Shown piece by piece: positions 1-8,287 of a stretch of DNA of 41,053 bases; the first letter of the stretch is position 1; each line of letters starts with the position of its first letter. A program made the position numbers and the translations under genes. The stretch comes from an uncultured bacterium (lineage in GTDB: Bacteria > Bacillota_I > Bacilli_A > RF39 > UBA660). A model generated the notes under the pieces. That model searched no databases. It was not told the origin of the DNA and saw only the letters and a program-made list of their open reading frames with translations. Location of the stretch: NCBI GenBank assembly GCA_946611605.1, contig CAMODU010000007.1, positions 1 to 41,053 of the forward strand, read 5' to 3'.

Positions 1-952
1 TAGTTATTATATTTATATGATTATTATCGTTAGAATATACTTTATTATTATCAGTTTCCTTATTTCTTAAACTATCTTCTATATTATTACTATCTTTATT
101 AATTATTATAGGATATTTAGATAAACTATTCTTTTCTTCTATATCTATTGCTTTCTTAAATCCCTGATTAATGGATAATACTAATCCTAGAGATATTAAA
201 CCTATAGCAAAAGAGATACTTATCAATATATTCCTTTTCTTTTTATTATTTAAATGATTGTTAGCAAGCTTATGTGATTTTATCTTGCAAGACTTACCTA
301 TATCAATATTCTTATAATTATCCTTAATATTTAATTCATTTAAAATCTTACCATCCTGCATATGTAGTATATAATCAGAATATCTATGAGCTAGGCTCAT
401 ATCATGAGTTACAACAATAACTAATCTATCTTTAGATAACTCTTTTAAGATATTCATAATATCAACAGAGGTACTAGAATCTAAAGCACCTGTAGGTTCA
501 TCACATAAGAGAATCTTAGGATTCTTCATTATACCTCTTGCTATAGCAACCCTTTGTTTTTCTCCCCCAGATAAGAGATTAACCTTTTTATCCTTTAAGT
601 TATATATATTTAATTTTTTTAAAATAAGTTCATAATTATTATTAATTAATGATAAATTATCTTTTACCGATAAATAATCTATTAAATTATAGGATTGGAA
701 GATAAATCCTAAATATTTATTATGATACCAATTAAGATCTTTATTATTTAATTTAGTTACATCCACATTATTGATAAAGATACTTCCTTTAGAAGGTTTA
801 TCAATACCACCTATTAAATTGAGCAGAGTAGATTTACCAGATCCTGATACACCTACAATAGATATTAATCCTTTATTAGGTAAAGTAATATTAATATCTT
901 TAAGTACACTTTGATTATTGTACTCTTTAAATACATGTTTTAATCTTAACAT
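1..952 (-). CDS. ABC transporter ATPase fused to permease (partial, 3' end off the window)
   Basis: This reads open from an ATG at 952 to the window edge (317 residues seen). The first ~225 residues are a complete ABC nucleotide-binding domain: Walker A GVSGSGKST at 34-42, signature LSGGEKQR, Walker B ILLCDEPTGALD and switch VVTHD. A basic stretch (NNKKKRN) then leads into one hydrophobic helix (ILISISFAIGLISLGLVLS) and a hydrophilic, presumably extracytoplasmic region that is cut off. ATPase followed by a MacB/FtsX-type permease in one chain is known in Firmicutes for peptide or lipoprotein export and antimicrobial peptide defence; the substrate cannot be told. The Shine-Dalgarno AAAGGAG lies 4 nt before the ATG. 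A TATACT-like -10 sits upstream near 985, just after the HAD gene terminator, so it is probably its own transcription unit. Confidence 0.88.
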   Translation of the reverse strand, partial: MLRLKHVFKEYNNQSVLKDINITLPNKGLISIVGVSGSGKSTLLNLIGGIDKPSKGSIFINNVDVTKLNNKDLNWYHNKYLGFIFQSYNLIDYLSVKDNLSLINNNYELILKKLNIYNLKDKKVNLLSGGEKQRVAIARGIMKNPKILLCDEPTGALDSSTSVDIMNILKELSKDRLVIVVTHDMSLAHRYSDYILHMQDGKILNELNIKDNYKNIDIGKSCKIKSHKLANNHLNNKKKRNILISISFAIGLISLGLVLSINQGFKKAIDIEEKNSLSKYPIIINKDSNNIEDSLRNKETDNNKVYSNDNNHINIIT

Positions 953-1010
953 GTTTCTCCTTTCTACTCTTTCTCGATTAAATAGTATATATCATAATAA
1001 ATAAAAAAAA

Positions 1011-1027
1011 TAGAATAAACTATTCTA
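1011..1027 (-). terminator. intrinsic terminator of the HAD gene
   Basis: Stem TAGAATA/TATTCTA with a 3-nt loop, followed on the minus strand by eight T. The TAG stop of the HAD gene (1025-1027) forms the first three bases of the stem. Confidence 0.85.
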
Positions 1028-1591
1028 TTTTAGTAATTTTATATTATTTCCTTTAACTAAGTATGCTTTCTTAGCTAAATCTAATATAGGCTTATCAGAT
1101 TTAATTGAATCCGAATATGATTCTAATACCTTATATTCAACATACTTTTCATCTAATCTTCTAACCTTCTCAACATCATGACAGTTAAGGCCACTAGTTT
1201 TACCTGTATTCTTATCTATACGTGAAGCTATCAAGTCTTTTACCTTTAGCTTTCTACTTATTGGTAAAAGTAAGAATTCAGGTGATGCAGATATAATAAT
1301 ATCTTTATCATGTTTCTTATCTAAATAAAACTTCTTAATATTCTTATCATGTTTTCTCCAGAAAGAAATAACCTCTTCATCTACATTCTTAATATATCTT
1401 AAGAATTTATAGAAGTGTTCTTTCATTCTTGTTTTATCTACTAAATGTAATACATATAGTATCACAAATAATAAATCTTCAAATAATGTAATAAATATAA
1501 TAGGATGTCTTCTTAATTCATATAAGAAGAAATCAACAGTAGAATCACCATCATATATAGTTCCATCAAAGTCGTACAGATTAATCTTCAT
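1025..1591 (-). CDS. HAD-superfamily phosphatase, subfamily IB type
   Basis: A 188-residue soluble HAD hydrolase. Motif I is YDFDGTIYDGDST (nucleophile D7, acid/base D9), motif II is ISASPE near 101-103, and the metal-binding motif is SDSIKSD (D161, D166). The helical cap between motif I and II, rich in hydrophobic residues, and the SAS motif resemble SerB-like IB phosphatases; the substrate is unknown. I chose the ATG at 1591 because AGAAGGA lies just upstream and motif I then falls at residue 7, as usual. A longer reading from 1624 has no ribosome site. The start overlaps the end of tagO by 11 nt, so the two are translationally coupled and co-transcribed. A role in lipid-linked or cell-wall precursor dephosphorylation is possible only by neighbourhood. 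Confidence 0.8.
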   Translation of the reverse strand: MKINLYDFDGTIYDGDSTVDFFLYELRRHPIIFITLFEDLLFVILYVLHLVDKTRMKEHFYKFLRYIKNVDEEVISFWRKHDKNIKKFYLDKKHDKDIIISASPEFLLLPISRKLKVKDLIASRIDKNTGKTSGLNCHDVEKVRRLDEKYVEYKVLESYSDSIKSDKPILDLAKKAYLVKGNNIKLLK

Positions 1592-2636
1592 TCTCATCCT
1601 TCTTTTTATGTTCAAATAATACATCAGTAGTAAATATTAATATTAGGAATATAAATAATAATACGGCATATAATATCATACTTATTTTTCTATAACCTAA
1701 TACATATAGTATAGATACTAATGAGAATAAAGCATTTATAACATACATGATTAATACTGTTTTAGTAACAGATTTAGTTTTCTTTAATAATTGATGATGT
1801 AAGTGTTCTCTATCAGCATCACCAACTGATTGTCCTTTTAATAATCTTCTTTCCATTGCAAGTAATGTATCAAGAATAGGAACAAATAACATAATAATAG
1901 GAATTATTAATGATGTTATAGTAGTTGTCTTGAAACCTACTAATGCAATAATAGAAATCATATAACCTAGGAATAATGATCCTGTATCACCCATATATAT
2001 AGATGCAGGAGCAAAGTTATACATCAAGAATCCCAAGCATGATCCTGCTAGTATTAAACAGAATATTACATTTATACCTGATAAATCAGACATTATATAA
2101 CCTATGATAGCTGTAGTTAAGAAATATATTGTAGTAGTTCCAGCTGCTAATCCATCTAAACCATCAGCTAAGTCTATAGCATTCATGATAGCTACTATAA
2201 ATAATATAGTAAGCGGATATGAGAATATACCAAATGATATTATATGTCCAAATATTTGAATATGCTCAATAGCTATTCCACCATATACAGTTACTATTAA
2301 TGCACTTATTAATTGTCCTATTAGTTTCTCTTTAGCTTTTAAAGGAGAAATATCATCAATAATACCTGTTAGTATAATTATAAATGCACCAATCATAATA
2401 GATACTATTTGAGTATTAATAGGAGCAAATAACATATAACTTAACAAGAATGTTAAGAATATAGCAAGTCCTCCCATTGATGCAATAGGTACATCTTGTA
2501 CTTTTCTTTTATTTGGTTTATCCATAGCACCTATCTTCATAGCTATCCATCTAACTATAGGTGTAAGGAATAAAGTGAATAAGAAACTTACTAATACTAT
2601 TAAAAATATATTATATCCATTTATAAATAAGTTCAT
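1581..2636 (-). CDS. tagO: Undecaprenyl-phosphate GlcNAc-1-phosphate transferase (TagO/WecA family)
   Basis: A 351-residue polytopic membrane enzyme of the MraY/WecA superfamily. It would transfer GlcNAc-1-phosphate from UDP-GlcNAc to undecaprenyl phosphate, the first membrane step for teichoic acid or other surface glycans. Family motifs appear in order: DKPNKRKVQDVPIASMGG after the first helix, the Mg-binding DD pair at 94-95, NAIDLADGLDGLAAG near 152-166, MGDTGSLFLGY, and the cytoplasmic loop ending HLHH at 278-281 that marks the WecA/TagO branch rather than MraY. About ten membrane helices fit the usual length. The ATG at 2636 is preceded by GAGGTG at 5-nt spacing; the GTG at 2642 lies inside that site and is rejected. 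It forms an operon with the overlapping HAD gene. Confidence 0.93.
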   Translation of the reverse strand: MNLFINGYNIFLIVLVSFLFTLFLTPIVRWIAMKIGAMDKPNKRKVQDVPIASMGGLAIFLTFLLSYMLFAPINTQIVSIMIGAFIIILTGIIDDISPLKAKEKLIGQLISALIVTVYGGIAIEHIQIFGHIISFGIFSYPLTILFIVAIMNAIDLADGLDGLAAGTTTIYFLTTAIIGYIMSDLSGINVIFCLILAGSCLGFLMYNFAPASIYMGDTGSLFLGYMISIIALVGFKTTTITSLIIPIIMLFVPILDTLLAMERRLLKGQSVGDADREHLHHQLLKKTKSVTKTVLIMYVINALFSLVSILYVLGYRKISMILYAVLLFIFLILIFTTDVLFEHKKKDENED

Positions 2637-2653
2637 AAACACACCTCAATATA

Positions 2654-2662
2654 ATTATATCA
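2654..2662 (-). promoter_or_regulatory. extended -10 promoter of tagO
   Basis: TGATATAAT on the minus strand, starting only a few bases after the T-run of the ychF terminator. The predicted leader is about 15 nt. No convincing -35. Confidence 0.65.
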
Positions 2663-2670
2663 TAAAAAAA

Positions 2671-2686
2671 TAGACTATATAGTCTA
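2671..2686 (-). terminator. intrinsic terminator of ychF
   Basis: Perfect palindrome TAGACTATATAGTCTA followed by seven T on the minus strand. The TAG stop of ychF is the first codon of the stem. Confidence 0.85.
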
Positions 2687-3790
2687 TTTAGTTACATTAA
2701 ATCTAAAATAAGCAATATCTCCATCTTGCATTAAATAGTCTTTACCTTCAAGTCTAACTCTTCCTGCTTCCTTAACTTTTAATTCAGTACCATATTTTTC
2801 TAAATCTTCAAAAGACATTACTTCAGCTTTAATAAATCCTCTTTCAAAGTCTGTATGAATAATACCAGCACATTCAGGTGCTTTCATACCTTTCTTGAAA
2901 GTCCATGCTCTACATTCATCTTCACCTGCAGTAAAGAAAGTTGCTAGTCCTAATAAATCATAAGTTTCAAATATTAATTTATCTAAACCTGAATTAGTTA
3001 TTCCTAAGTCTTCCATGAATTCTTTTCTTTCTTCATCAGATAAACCAGCTAAGTCTTCTTCAATCTTACAAGACATTACTATAACTCCAGCATTTTCTTT
3101 TTCAGCATATTCAGATACAATCTTAGAATATTCATTATAACCTACAGCTACATCTTCTTCAGATACATTAGCTACATATATAATAGGCTTTTGAGTAATA
3201 AATTGGAAACTCTTAATAAATGGCATTTCTTCTTTATTAAACTCTATTCTTCTTAAAGGAGTATTAGCAAGTAATGCTTCCTTACATTTATTTAATACCT
3301 CTACTTCTAATTGTTCATTCTTATCCTTACTGAATTGAGCTTTCTTACCTATCTTATTAATTCTGTTTTCTACTATTTCTAAATCTGATAATACAAGTTC
3401 AGTATTGATTATTTCTATGTCTCTTATAGGATCAACATCACCTTCAACATGTATTACATCTTTATTTTCAAAACATCTAACTACTTCACATACAGCATCT
3501 ACTTCTCTTATATGAGATAAGAATTTATTACCTAATCCTTCTCCACCAGATGCTCCTTTAACTAAACCTGCAATATCAATAAACTCATATGCAGTAGGTA
3601 CTAATGATTTAGGATTATACATTCTATTTAAACAATCTAATCTTTCATCAGGAACAGTAACTACTCCTACATTTGGTTCAATAGTTGCAAAAGGATAATT
3701 AGCAGCTAATATACTTTGCTTTGTTATTGCATTAAATAATGTTGATTTACCTACATTAGGTAATCCTACAATACCAGCTTTTAAACTCAT
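2684..3790 (-). CDS. ychF: Ribosome-binding ATPase YchF/OLA1
   Basis: A 368-residue protein of the universally conserved Obg-related YchF family, a cytoplasmic ribosome-associated P-loop ATPase. The G1 loop GLPNVGKST is at 9-17; FIDIAGLVKGASGGEGLGNKFL is the G3/switch region. The position of the usual NKxD guanine-specificity motif reads VANVSEED, the NxxE type that makes this family prefer ATP. An internal coiled coil (about 130-200) and a C-terminal TGS-like domain (about 280-368, ending AYFRFNVTK) complete the usual architecture. It lies 22 nt downstream of a small unknown gene and is probably co-transcribed with it. Confidence 0.97.
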   Translation of the reverse strand: MSLKAGIVGLPNVGKSTLFNAITKQSILAANYPFATIEPNVGVVTVPDERLDCLNRMYNPKSLVPTAYEFIDIAGLVKGASGGEGLGNKFLSHIREVDAVCEVVRCFENKDVIHVEGDVDPIRDIEIINTELVLSDLEIVENRINKIGKKAQFSKDKNEQLEVEVLNKCKEALLANTPLRRIEFNKEEMPFIKSFQFITQKPIIYVANVSEEDVAVGYNEYSKIVSEYAEKENAGVIVMSCKIEEDLAGLSDEERKEFMEDLGITNSGLDKLIFETYDLLGLATFFTAGEDECRAWTFKKGMKAPECAGIIHTDFERGFIKAEVMSFEDLEKYGTELKVKEAGRVRLEGKDYLMQDGDIAYFRFNVTK

Positions 3791-3812
3791 AATATCACCA
3801 TCTCTTATTTTA

Positions 3813-4316
3813 TTATACTCTTCTAGTTATTACAATATTATTATCATCTTCCTCAAATGAGATAGTTGTTGATACACCATATTTCTCACATAAATCTATA
3901 TAATTTTGTAATTGTTTCTTATGATAATCTAAATCAAAACATAATCTTTGGAAATCTGGTTTTTGTAATTCTCTTTCAATTAATTCTCTACCAGTTACAT
4001 TAGGATCAAGTTCTTGATTAGTATATGTATAGTTTCTACTTATTCTAGATACTGCACGATCGTGTGTATCCATTTGCATTTCTTCTCTTAAATGAGCAAC
4101 TATATCAGCAATAATCATTTCTGTTTCTTTAGAGTATCTACCAGCCACACCACTTTCCAACTTAATACCAGCGATACCCATTTCTTGTATAGCTATACCT
4201 CTTAAGTAGTAAGGTAACATATCAGTTAAATAATCCCTTACTCTTCCATCTGGTTTTCTAGGAATTATATGACTAAAGTTTTCATCATAAAATTCTATTA
4301 ACACTTCGTTTTTCAT
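3813..4316 (-). CDS. Conserved-looking hypothetical protein, 167 residues
   Basis: I do not recognise this family. The protein is soluble and charged, with no signal peptide or membrane helix. It starts MKNEVLIEFYDENF, has a middle region rich in Arg and acidic residues (THDRAVSRISRNYTY), and ends in a short beta-like segment (ISFEEDDNNIVITRRV). It has its own extended -10 promoter (4342-4350) and the SD-like AAAGGGG, and is the first gene of a two-gene unit with ychF. That could hint at a translation- or ribosome-linked role, but this is only context. Confidence 0.8.
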   Translation of the reverse strand: MKNEVLIEFYDENFSHIIPRKPDGRVRDYLTDMLPYYLRGIAIQEMGIAGIKLESGVAGRYSKETEMIIADIVAHLREEMQMDTHDRAVSRISRNYTYTNQELDPNVTGRELIERELQKPDFQRLCFDLDYHKKQLQNYIDLCEKYGVSTTISFEEDDNNIVITRRV

Positions 4317-4341
4317 AGGTGTTCCCCTTTTCCGAATATGT

Positions 4342-4350
4342 ATTATAACA
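4342..4350 (-). promoter_or_regulatory. extended -10 promoter of the 167-aa gene / ychF unit
   Basis: TGTTATAAT on the minus strand, beginning at the end of the T-run of the htrA terminator. Confidence 0.65.
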
Positions 4351-4351
4351 A

Positions 4352-4375
4352 AAAAGTTAACAAATGTTAACTTTT
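4352..4375 (-). terminator. intrinsic terminator of htrA
   Basis: Ten-base-pair stem AAAAGTTAAC/GTTAACTTTT, 4-nt loop, then a T-run on the minus strand. The htrA TAA (4367-4369) lies inside the proximal arm. Confidence 0.85.
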
Positions 4376-5464
4376 CTTTCCTAATTCTAATTCAGTAGTA
4401 TTATCTTTACCATCTCTTGTATAAGAAATAGTTACTTTATCTCCTACTTTATATCTATTCAAATAATATTTGAAGTAATTAACTGATGTAATTACATGAT
4501 CATTTATCTTAGTAATTATATCTCCTTTTTTAAGTCCTGCTTGAGCAGCTGGAGAATTATCTTCTACAGTACCAATTACTACACCAGATAATCCTTCATA
4601 TGAATCAATTAAGCCTGCTTTATAAGCTTGAACTATTTCAGCTAAACCTACACCAGCATATGGTCTACTTACTTCACCTTTTTCAATTACTTGATTAGCA
4701 ACGTTTTCAACATATTCTATAGGTACAGCAAATCCAATATTTTCAATAGATGATGATGATAACTTAGAGTTTGTAATACCAATTACTTCTCCATTTGAAT
4801 TTGCAAGTGGCCCTCCTGAGTTACCTGAATTAATTGATGCATCTATTTGTAATAGATTAATATACCAAGATTCAGCATTAGTATTATAATTACCAAATAT
4901 ATTATTAGATGATGATGTCATTGGTAGTAATCTATCTTTACCAGATAATATACCTCTTGTAACAGTAAATTTTAAGTTCATGCTAACTGGTGTACCAATA
5001 GCAAATACTGTATCTCCTGATCTTAAATCTGTTGTAGTTCCAATTTTTGCTGTCTTCTTAATACTATTCTTATCTACTTTAATAACAGATACATCTGTAT
5101 ATTCATCTCCACCCATAACTTTACCAGTTGTAGTTGAAGCATCAGTAAATTCGATTGTTACTTCTCTATAGTTATCTGTTACGTGATAGTTAGTAATAAT
5201 ATATGCATTATTATCATCAGTCTTGTATACAAATCCTGATCCCCATCCAGCAACTTGTCCACCATTAGTTATTTCAACTATTACTGTAGCATCCATTAAT
5301 TCATCTACTGCATCTGCAATACCTTTATCAGTTACAGTTACTTCTTTTTCAGTCTTAGTAATATTTGTAGTTTGTATTATTTCCTTATTAATAGTTAGTA
5401 CAATATCTGCACTTACAAGTACAAATAATACAGCTAATACTACATATAAAATCTTTTTTTTCAT
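4367..5464 (-). CDS. htrA: HtrA/DegP-like membrane-anchored serine protease with PDZ domain
   Basis: 365 residues. An uncleaved N-terminal hydrophobic helix (about 5-24) anchors a trypsin-like domain outside the membrane. The catalytic triad is complete: H94 in ITNYHV, D124 in EYTDVSVIKV, S216 in INSGNSGGPL. A C-terminal PDZ domain (about 275-360; VEDNSPAAQAGLKKGDIITKIN) would recognise substrate termini. Such proteases degrade or refold misfolded secreted proteins. The ATG follows AGGAGATG and lies 11 nt after the Abi_2 gene, so the two form an operon. A longer Ser/Asn-rich loop before the catalytic Ser (TSSSNNIFGNYNTNAESWY) is a little unusual. Confidence 0.95.
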   Translation of the reverse strand: MKKKILYVVLAVLFVLVSADIVLTINKEIIQTTNITKTEKEVTVTDKGIADAVDELMDATVIVEITNGGQVAGWGSGFVYKTDDNNAYIITNYHVTDNYREVTIEFTDASTTTGKVMGGDEYTDVSVIKVDKNSIKKTAKIGTTTDLRSGDTVFAIGTPVSMNLKFTVTRGILSGKDRLLPMTSSSNNIFGNYNTNAESWYINLLQIDASINSGNSGGPLANSNGEVIGITNSKLSSSSIENIGFAVPIEYVENVANQVIEKGEVSRPYAGVGLAEIVQAYKAGLIDSYEGLSGVVIGTVEDNSPAAQAGLKKGDIITKINDHVITSVNYFKYYLNRYKVGDKVTISYTRDGKDNTTELELGKKS

Positions 5465-5475
5465 ATTAACATCTC

Positions 5476-6408
5476 CTAATCTAAATTTGTTAATTCATCA
5501 TAGTTTTTAGGGAATCCCATTCTATCTAAAACAGGATCAATCTTAATACTAGATAATTTTCCTTCTAATCTCGATATTTCATACGATACTTCATTCATGA
5601 ACATCTTAAAATCATCTTTTGATAATAAATATTTGAATATAAGTACTACAGCAAATAAATCACCTTTACCATATATATATTCATGATCTATAAAAGGTAT
5701 ATCTAAATCTTTATGATATCTATTATTAGGTATTACCTTTTGAGTTCTATGTTCAAATAATATATCTTCATGTGCACATAGATTACGATAATTAGATAAT
5801 ACTGGTAAGAACGCTAGCATATTTTCAACAGACACATTAAATTCTGTTGCTATAGCTTGTTGATCATCTTTCTTCATAATAGTAAATAATTCAGATGTAA
5901 TACCAAATGATAATACTTTAACTACTACCCATAAAGGAATAAATCCATAATTAGATATATAGTGTTTAGTAGCATCATGTTGAGAACCATTAACTCTTAT
6001 TTGTCTTTTCATCTTTCTTAATAAATCATTTACTTGTTTAGATTTTTCAGAACTATAGTTATAATTATCAGGTTTTAAATAATCTGATTCTACATAACCA
6101 TGTCTAGATGATAATACATAAGAGAAAATAGACTTACAGTTATTTTCTATTATTAATATATTCTTAAATATAATATTTCTTAATTGTCTATCAAATGAAA
6201 ATAAAGAATATAGTTCATTAAAAGTTGCATTAGGTAAAAACTTCTTTCTATTCTCAGGATTCATAAATAAATGTCTATAACCCATTAAGAAGAAATAGTT
6301 TTCTCTTAAAATTACATTCTTAGCATATGTAATATCTTCTATAGTTAAACCTTTATCATTTAATATCTCTATTTGCTCATCAAGAGTCTTGAATACTTTA
6401 TTTGCCAT
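5476..6408 (-). CDS. Abi_2 (AbiD/AbiF-like) family protein, putative HEPN RNase
   Basis: 310 residues matching the Abi_2 pattern: an N-terminal motif of the type 'KTLDEQIEILNDKGL', then ENYFFLMGYRHLF, and a conserved SFDRQLRNIIFKNILIIEN helix. A late NYRNLCAHEDILF segment contains the HEPN-type R-x4-H motif (R208-N209, H213), which is the catalytic signature of HEPN ribonucleases. Relatives include abortive-infection proteins that stop phage growth by cleaving RNA. Activity here is inference. It is the first gene of an operon with htrA downstream. Start ATG follows GGTGAAGG. A TATAAT-like -10 at about 6427-6432 lies upstream. Confidence 0.88.
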   Translation of the reverse strand: MANKVFKTLDEQIEILNDKGLTIEDITYAKNVILRENYFFLMGYRHLFMNPENRKKFLPNATFNELYSLFSFDRQLRNIIFKNILIIENNCKSIFSYVLSSRHGYVESDYLKPDNYNYSSEKSKQVNDLLRKMKRQIRVNGSQHDATKHYISNYGFIPLWVVVKVLSFGITSELFTIMKKDDQQAIATEFNVSVENMLAFLPVLSNYRNLCAHEDILFEHRTQKVIPNNRYHKDLDIPFIDHEYIYGKGDLFAVVLIFKYLLSKDDFKMFMNEVSYEISRLEGKLSSIKIDPVLDRMGFPKNYDELTNLD

Positions 6409-6461
6409 GAGACCTTCACCTATTATAAATTATACTACAACAATTATTAAAAATACATAAC

Positions 6462-6486
6462 ATGACTTTTAAATAGAAGTCAAATA
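6462..6486. repeat. short inverted repeat upstream of the Abi_2 gene
   Basis: TGACTT and AAGTCA arms around an AT-rich loop, between the terminator of the 125-aa gene and the Abi_2 promoter. It could be an operator; weak. Confidence 0.3.
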
Positions 6487-6494
6487 AATAAAAA

Positions 6495-6517
6495 ATGTAT
6501 AATCATTGATTATACAT
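6495..6517 (-). terminator. intrinsic terminator of the 125-aa gene
   Basis: Ten-pair stem ATGTATAATC/GATTATACAT with 3-nt loop, then TTTTTT on the minus strand. The TAA stop (6518-6520) directly abuts the stem. Confidence 0.87.
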
Positions 6518-6895
6518 TTAAGCTGCTAATTGATCTACTTTTCTAACTAATCTATGTATCTTTTGATCAGTTCTTTGCTCTCCTTCATTTTGAATATACA
6601 TACCTTGTTCTCTAGCAAATTGTTCAATTTGATTAATCTTAGTTCTAATTAATTCACAAGATTGTTTTAATTGATTTAATAATACTTTTATTTCATTCAT
6701 ATCTTCTAAGGATATTTCACCTTGAAATTCATCAATATAATTAACAGTAGAGTATGCTGAAAAAATCCAATCATCAATTCTGTTATAAGATACTCTTATA
6801 TCATCATCGATTGGTTCCGATACTAATTGTACAGCTGATTCATTAAACATTGTTAAAGACACTTTAACAAAAGGCACAATATTATTAGCTGCCAT
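6518..6895 (-). CDS. Hypothetical protein, 125 residues, helical
   Basis: Not recognised. Residues 1-60 look mixed alpha/beta (IVPFVKVSLTMFNES, IRVSYNRIDDWIFSAYSTV). Residues 60-125 are helical with Glu/Gln/Lys heptads. No signal peptide or membrane segment. The ATG at 6895 is spaced 8 nt from AGGAG; an in-frame GTG at 6904 overlaps that site and is rejected. It is monocistronic, with its own extended -10 promoter and strong terminator. Confidence 0.78.
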   Translation of the reverse strand: MAANNIVPFVKVSLTMFNESAVQLVSEPIDDDIRVSYNRIDDWIFSAYSTVNYIDEFQGEISLEDMNEIKVLLNQLKQSCELIRTKINQIEQFAREQGMYIQNEGEQRTDQKIHRLVRKVDQLAA

Positions 6896-6917
6896 ATTAC
6901 TCACTCCTACTATTACT

Positions 6918-6926
6918 ATTATAGCA
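6918..6926 (-). promoter_or_regulatory. extended -10 promoter of the 125-aa gene
   Basis: TGCTATAAT on the minus strand, about 16 nt before AGGAG. Confidence 0.6.
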
Positions 6927-6984
6927 ATTAATCGTATACTTAAGCACTTTTAAAGGCACTCTTTACAATAGTAATTTACATAAA

Positions 6985-7012
6985 AAAGATACTAATATTT
7001 CATAGTATCTTT
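6985..7012 (-). terminator. intrinsic terminator inside the end of the lipoprotein gene
   Basis: Ten-pair stem AAAGATACTA/TAGTATCTTT, then TTTT. The proximal arm is made of the last sense codons (K-D-T-M-K-Y) and the TAG stop (6992-6994) lies in the distal arm. Confidence 0.85.
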
Positions 7013-7474
7013 AATATGTACAAACTTATCTTTTTCACTTATATTACATTTAATATATAACATAGTATTCTTTATATAAGAAATATAATAATATGTATCA
7101 TCAGTTGTTATTTCAACTGTTCCCCATGAATCTCCCCCATTTTTAATTGGTTCAGGTCCTTGGTCTTCTTCACTATTTTCTCTTTCACTTTTAGATTTAA
7201 CTCCAGCAGCAACATATATATTCTTTACTTCATCTAAGAATATTCCTTGTACTTCCTTTTGTTTCTTTCCTTCAACAAAGAATGCAAGATGTGAATCACT
7301 AGAAGTTTGATATGCTTTATTAGCATATCCATAAGCTTTAGTATAATCAACTACTTCAAATCCTTGTTCTCTTGCTAATCTATTAAATTCATCACATGTA
7401 GAAGTTTTCTTTGTACATCCAGTGATAATAAGTATAGATAATAATAGTATTGTTAATAACTTGAATCTTTTCAT
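6992..7474 (-). CDS. Putative lipoprotein, 160 residues, unknown function
   Basis: MKRFK plus a hydrophobic core ending in the lipobox IITGC (C20) gives a classic lipoprotein signal, so the mature protein should be lipid-anchored outside the membrane. The mature part is small and charged, with a Glu/Asp-rich central linker (about 97-115) and a C-terminal beta-rich segment (DDTYYYISYIKNTMLYIKC). I do not recognise the family. Its ATG overlaps the stop of yitT by one base (TAATG), so it is the last gene of the coiled-coil/prfB/yitT operon and translationally coupled. Confidence 0.85.
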   Translation of the reverse strand: MKRFKLLTILLLSILIITGCTKKTSTCDEFNRLAREQGFEVVDYTKAYGYANKAYQTSSDSHLAFFVEGKKQKEVQGIFLDEVKNIYVAAGVKSKSERENSEEDQGPEPIKNGGDSWGTVEITTDDTYYYISYIKNTMLYIKCNISEKDKFVHIKDTMKY

Positions 7475-8286
7475 TAGAATGCCTTTCTATTGATAACATC
7501 ATATGTATCTGTTATAGCTACAAATGCATGTTTATCAATATCCATTATACCTGTCTTTAATTTATAGTAATCCTTAGCTGATATAACAGATAATATAATT
7601 GATTTCTTTTCTTGAGTAAAACCACCTTTTACATCTAATTCAGTTAATTCATATCCTAATGTACTCATTATATAATGTTTAACTTCTTTTTCTTTAGAAG
7701 TAATAACATAGAACATCTTACTATCATTTATATTGTATCTAGCCTTATTAATAATCATTCTAGTAACAACTACTATAAATAATGAATATATAGCTGCTTG
7801 ATATGATTGTTGGAAAACAAATATCATGATAATTAAGATATCAACTATAGCTGAATATATTTGAGTATGAATTCTAGTAAAATCACCTAAATCTTCTTCT
7901 ATTAAATAGATAGTACCAGCTTTATATCCTGATTGGTATATAAATGCATATCCAAATCCTATGAATATAGATGATACTAGTATTGTTAATACTTGTTCAG
8001 GTAATTCTAAACTAACATTAAAGTATGAAGTTGCTACCATAAATAATGGAATTAATAATGATGGTATTAGATATTTATATGTATTCTTCATATTAATTAA
8101 TAATGATACAAATATAATAATCATATTAATAATTAATATTATTAATGGAATAGGTATATTAATAATATCTTTAAATAGTATTGCCATACCATCAGTACCA
8201 AATGATACATAATTATTAGGTAATACAAATAAATTATAACCTATAGCAATTAATAAACATCCAATAATTAACTTTAGATACTTCAT
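7474..8286 (-). CDS. YitT family membrane protein (YitT_membrane + DUF2179)
   Basis: 270 residues. Five to six membrane helices (about 1-175) in the YitT pattern (IAIGYNLFVLPNNYVSFGTDGMA) are followed by a cytoplasmic DUF2179 domain (about 190-270; MFYVITSKEKEVKHYIMSTLGYELT, ending DKHAFVAITDTYDVINRKAF). The family is widespread in Firmicutes and its transport role is unproven. It sits 1 nt downstream of prfB, with GAGGG inside the prfB end as ribosome site, and overlaps the lipoprotein start by 1 nt. Confidence 0.92.
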   Translation of the reverse strand: MKYLKLIIGCLLIAIGYNLFVLPNNYVSFGTDGMAILFKDIINIPIPLIILIINMIIIFVSLLINMKNTYKYLIPSLLIPLFMVATSYFNVSLELPEQVLTILVSSIFIGFGYAFIYQSGYKAGTIYLIEEDLGDFTRIHTQIYSAIVDILIIMIFVFQQSYQAAIYSLFIVVVTRMIINKARYNINDSKMFYVITSKEKEVKHYIMSTLGYELTELDVKGGFTQEKKSIILSVISAKDYYKLKTGIMDIDKHAFVAITDTYDVINRKAF

Positions 8287-8287
8287 A

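Noticed and set aside
4980-5510. Plus-strand ORFs opposite htrA
   Set aside because: Low-complexity Ser/Thr/Ile translations complementary to a well-supported protease gene, without ribosome sites.
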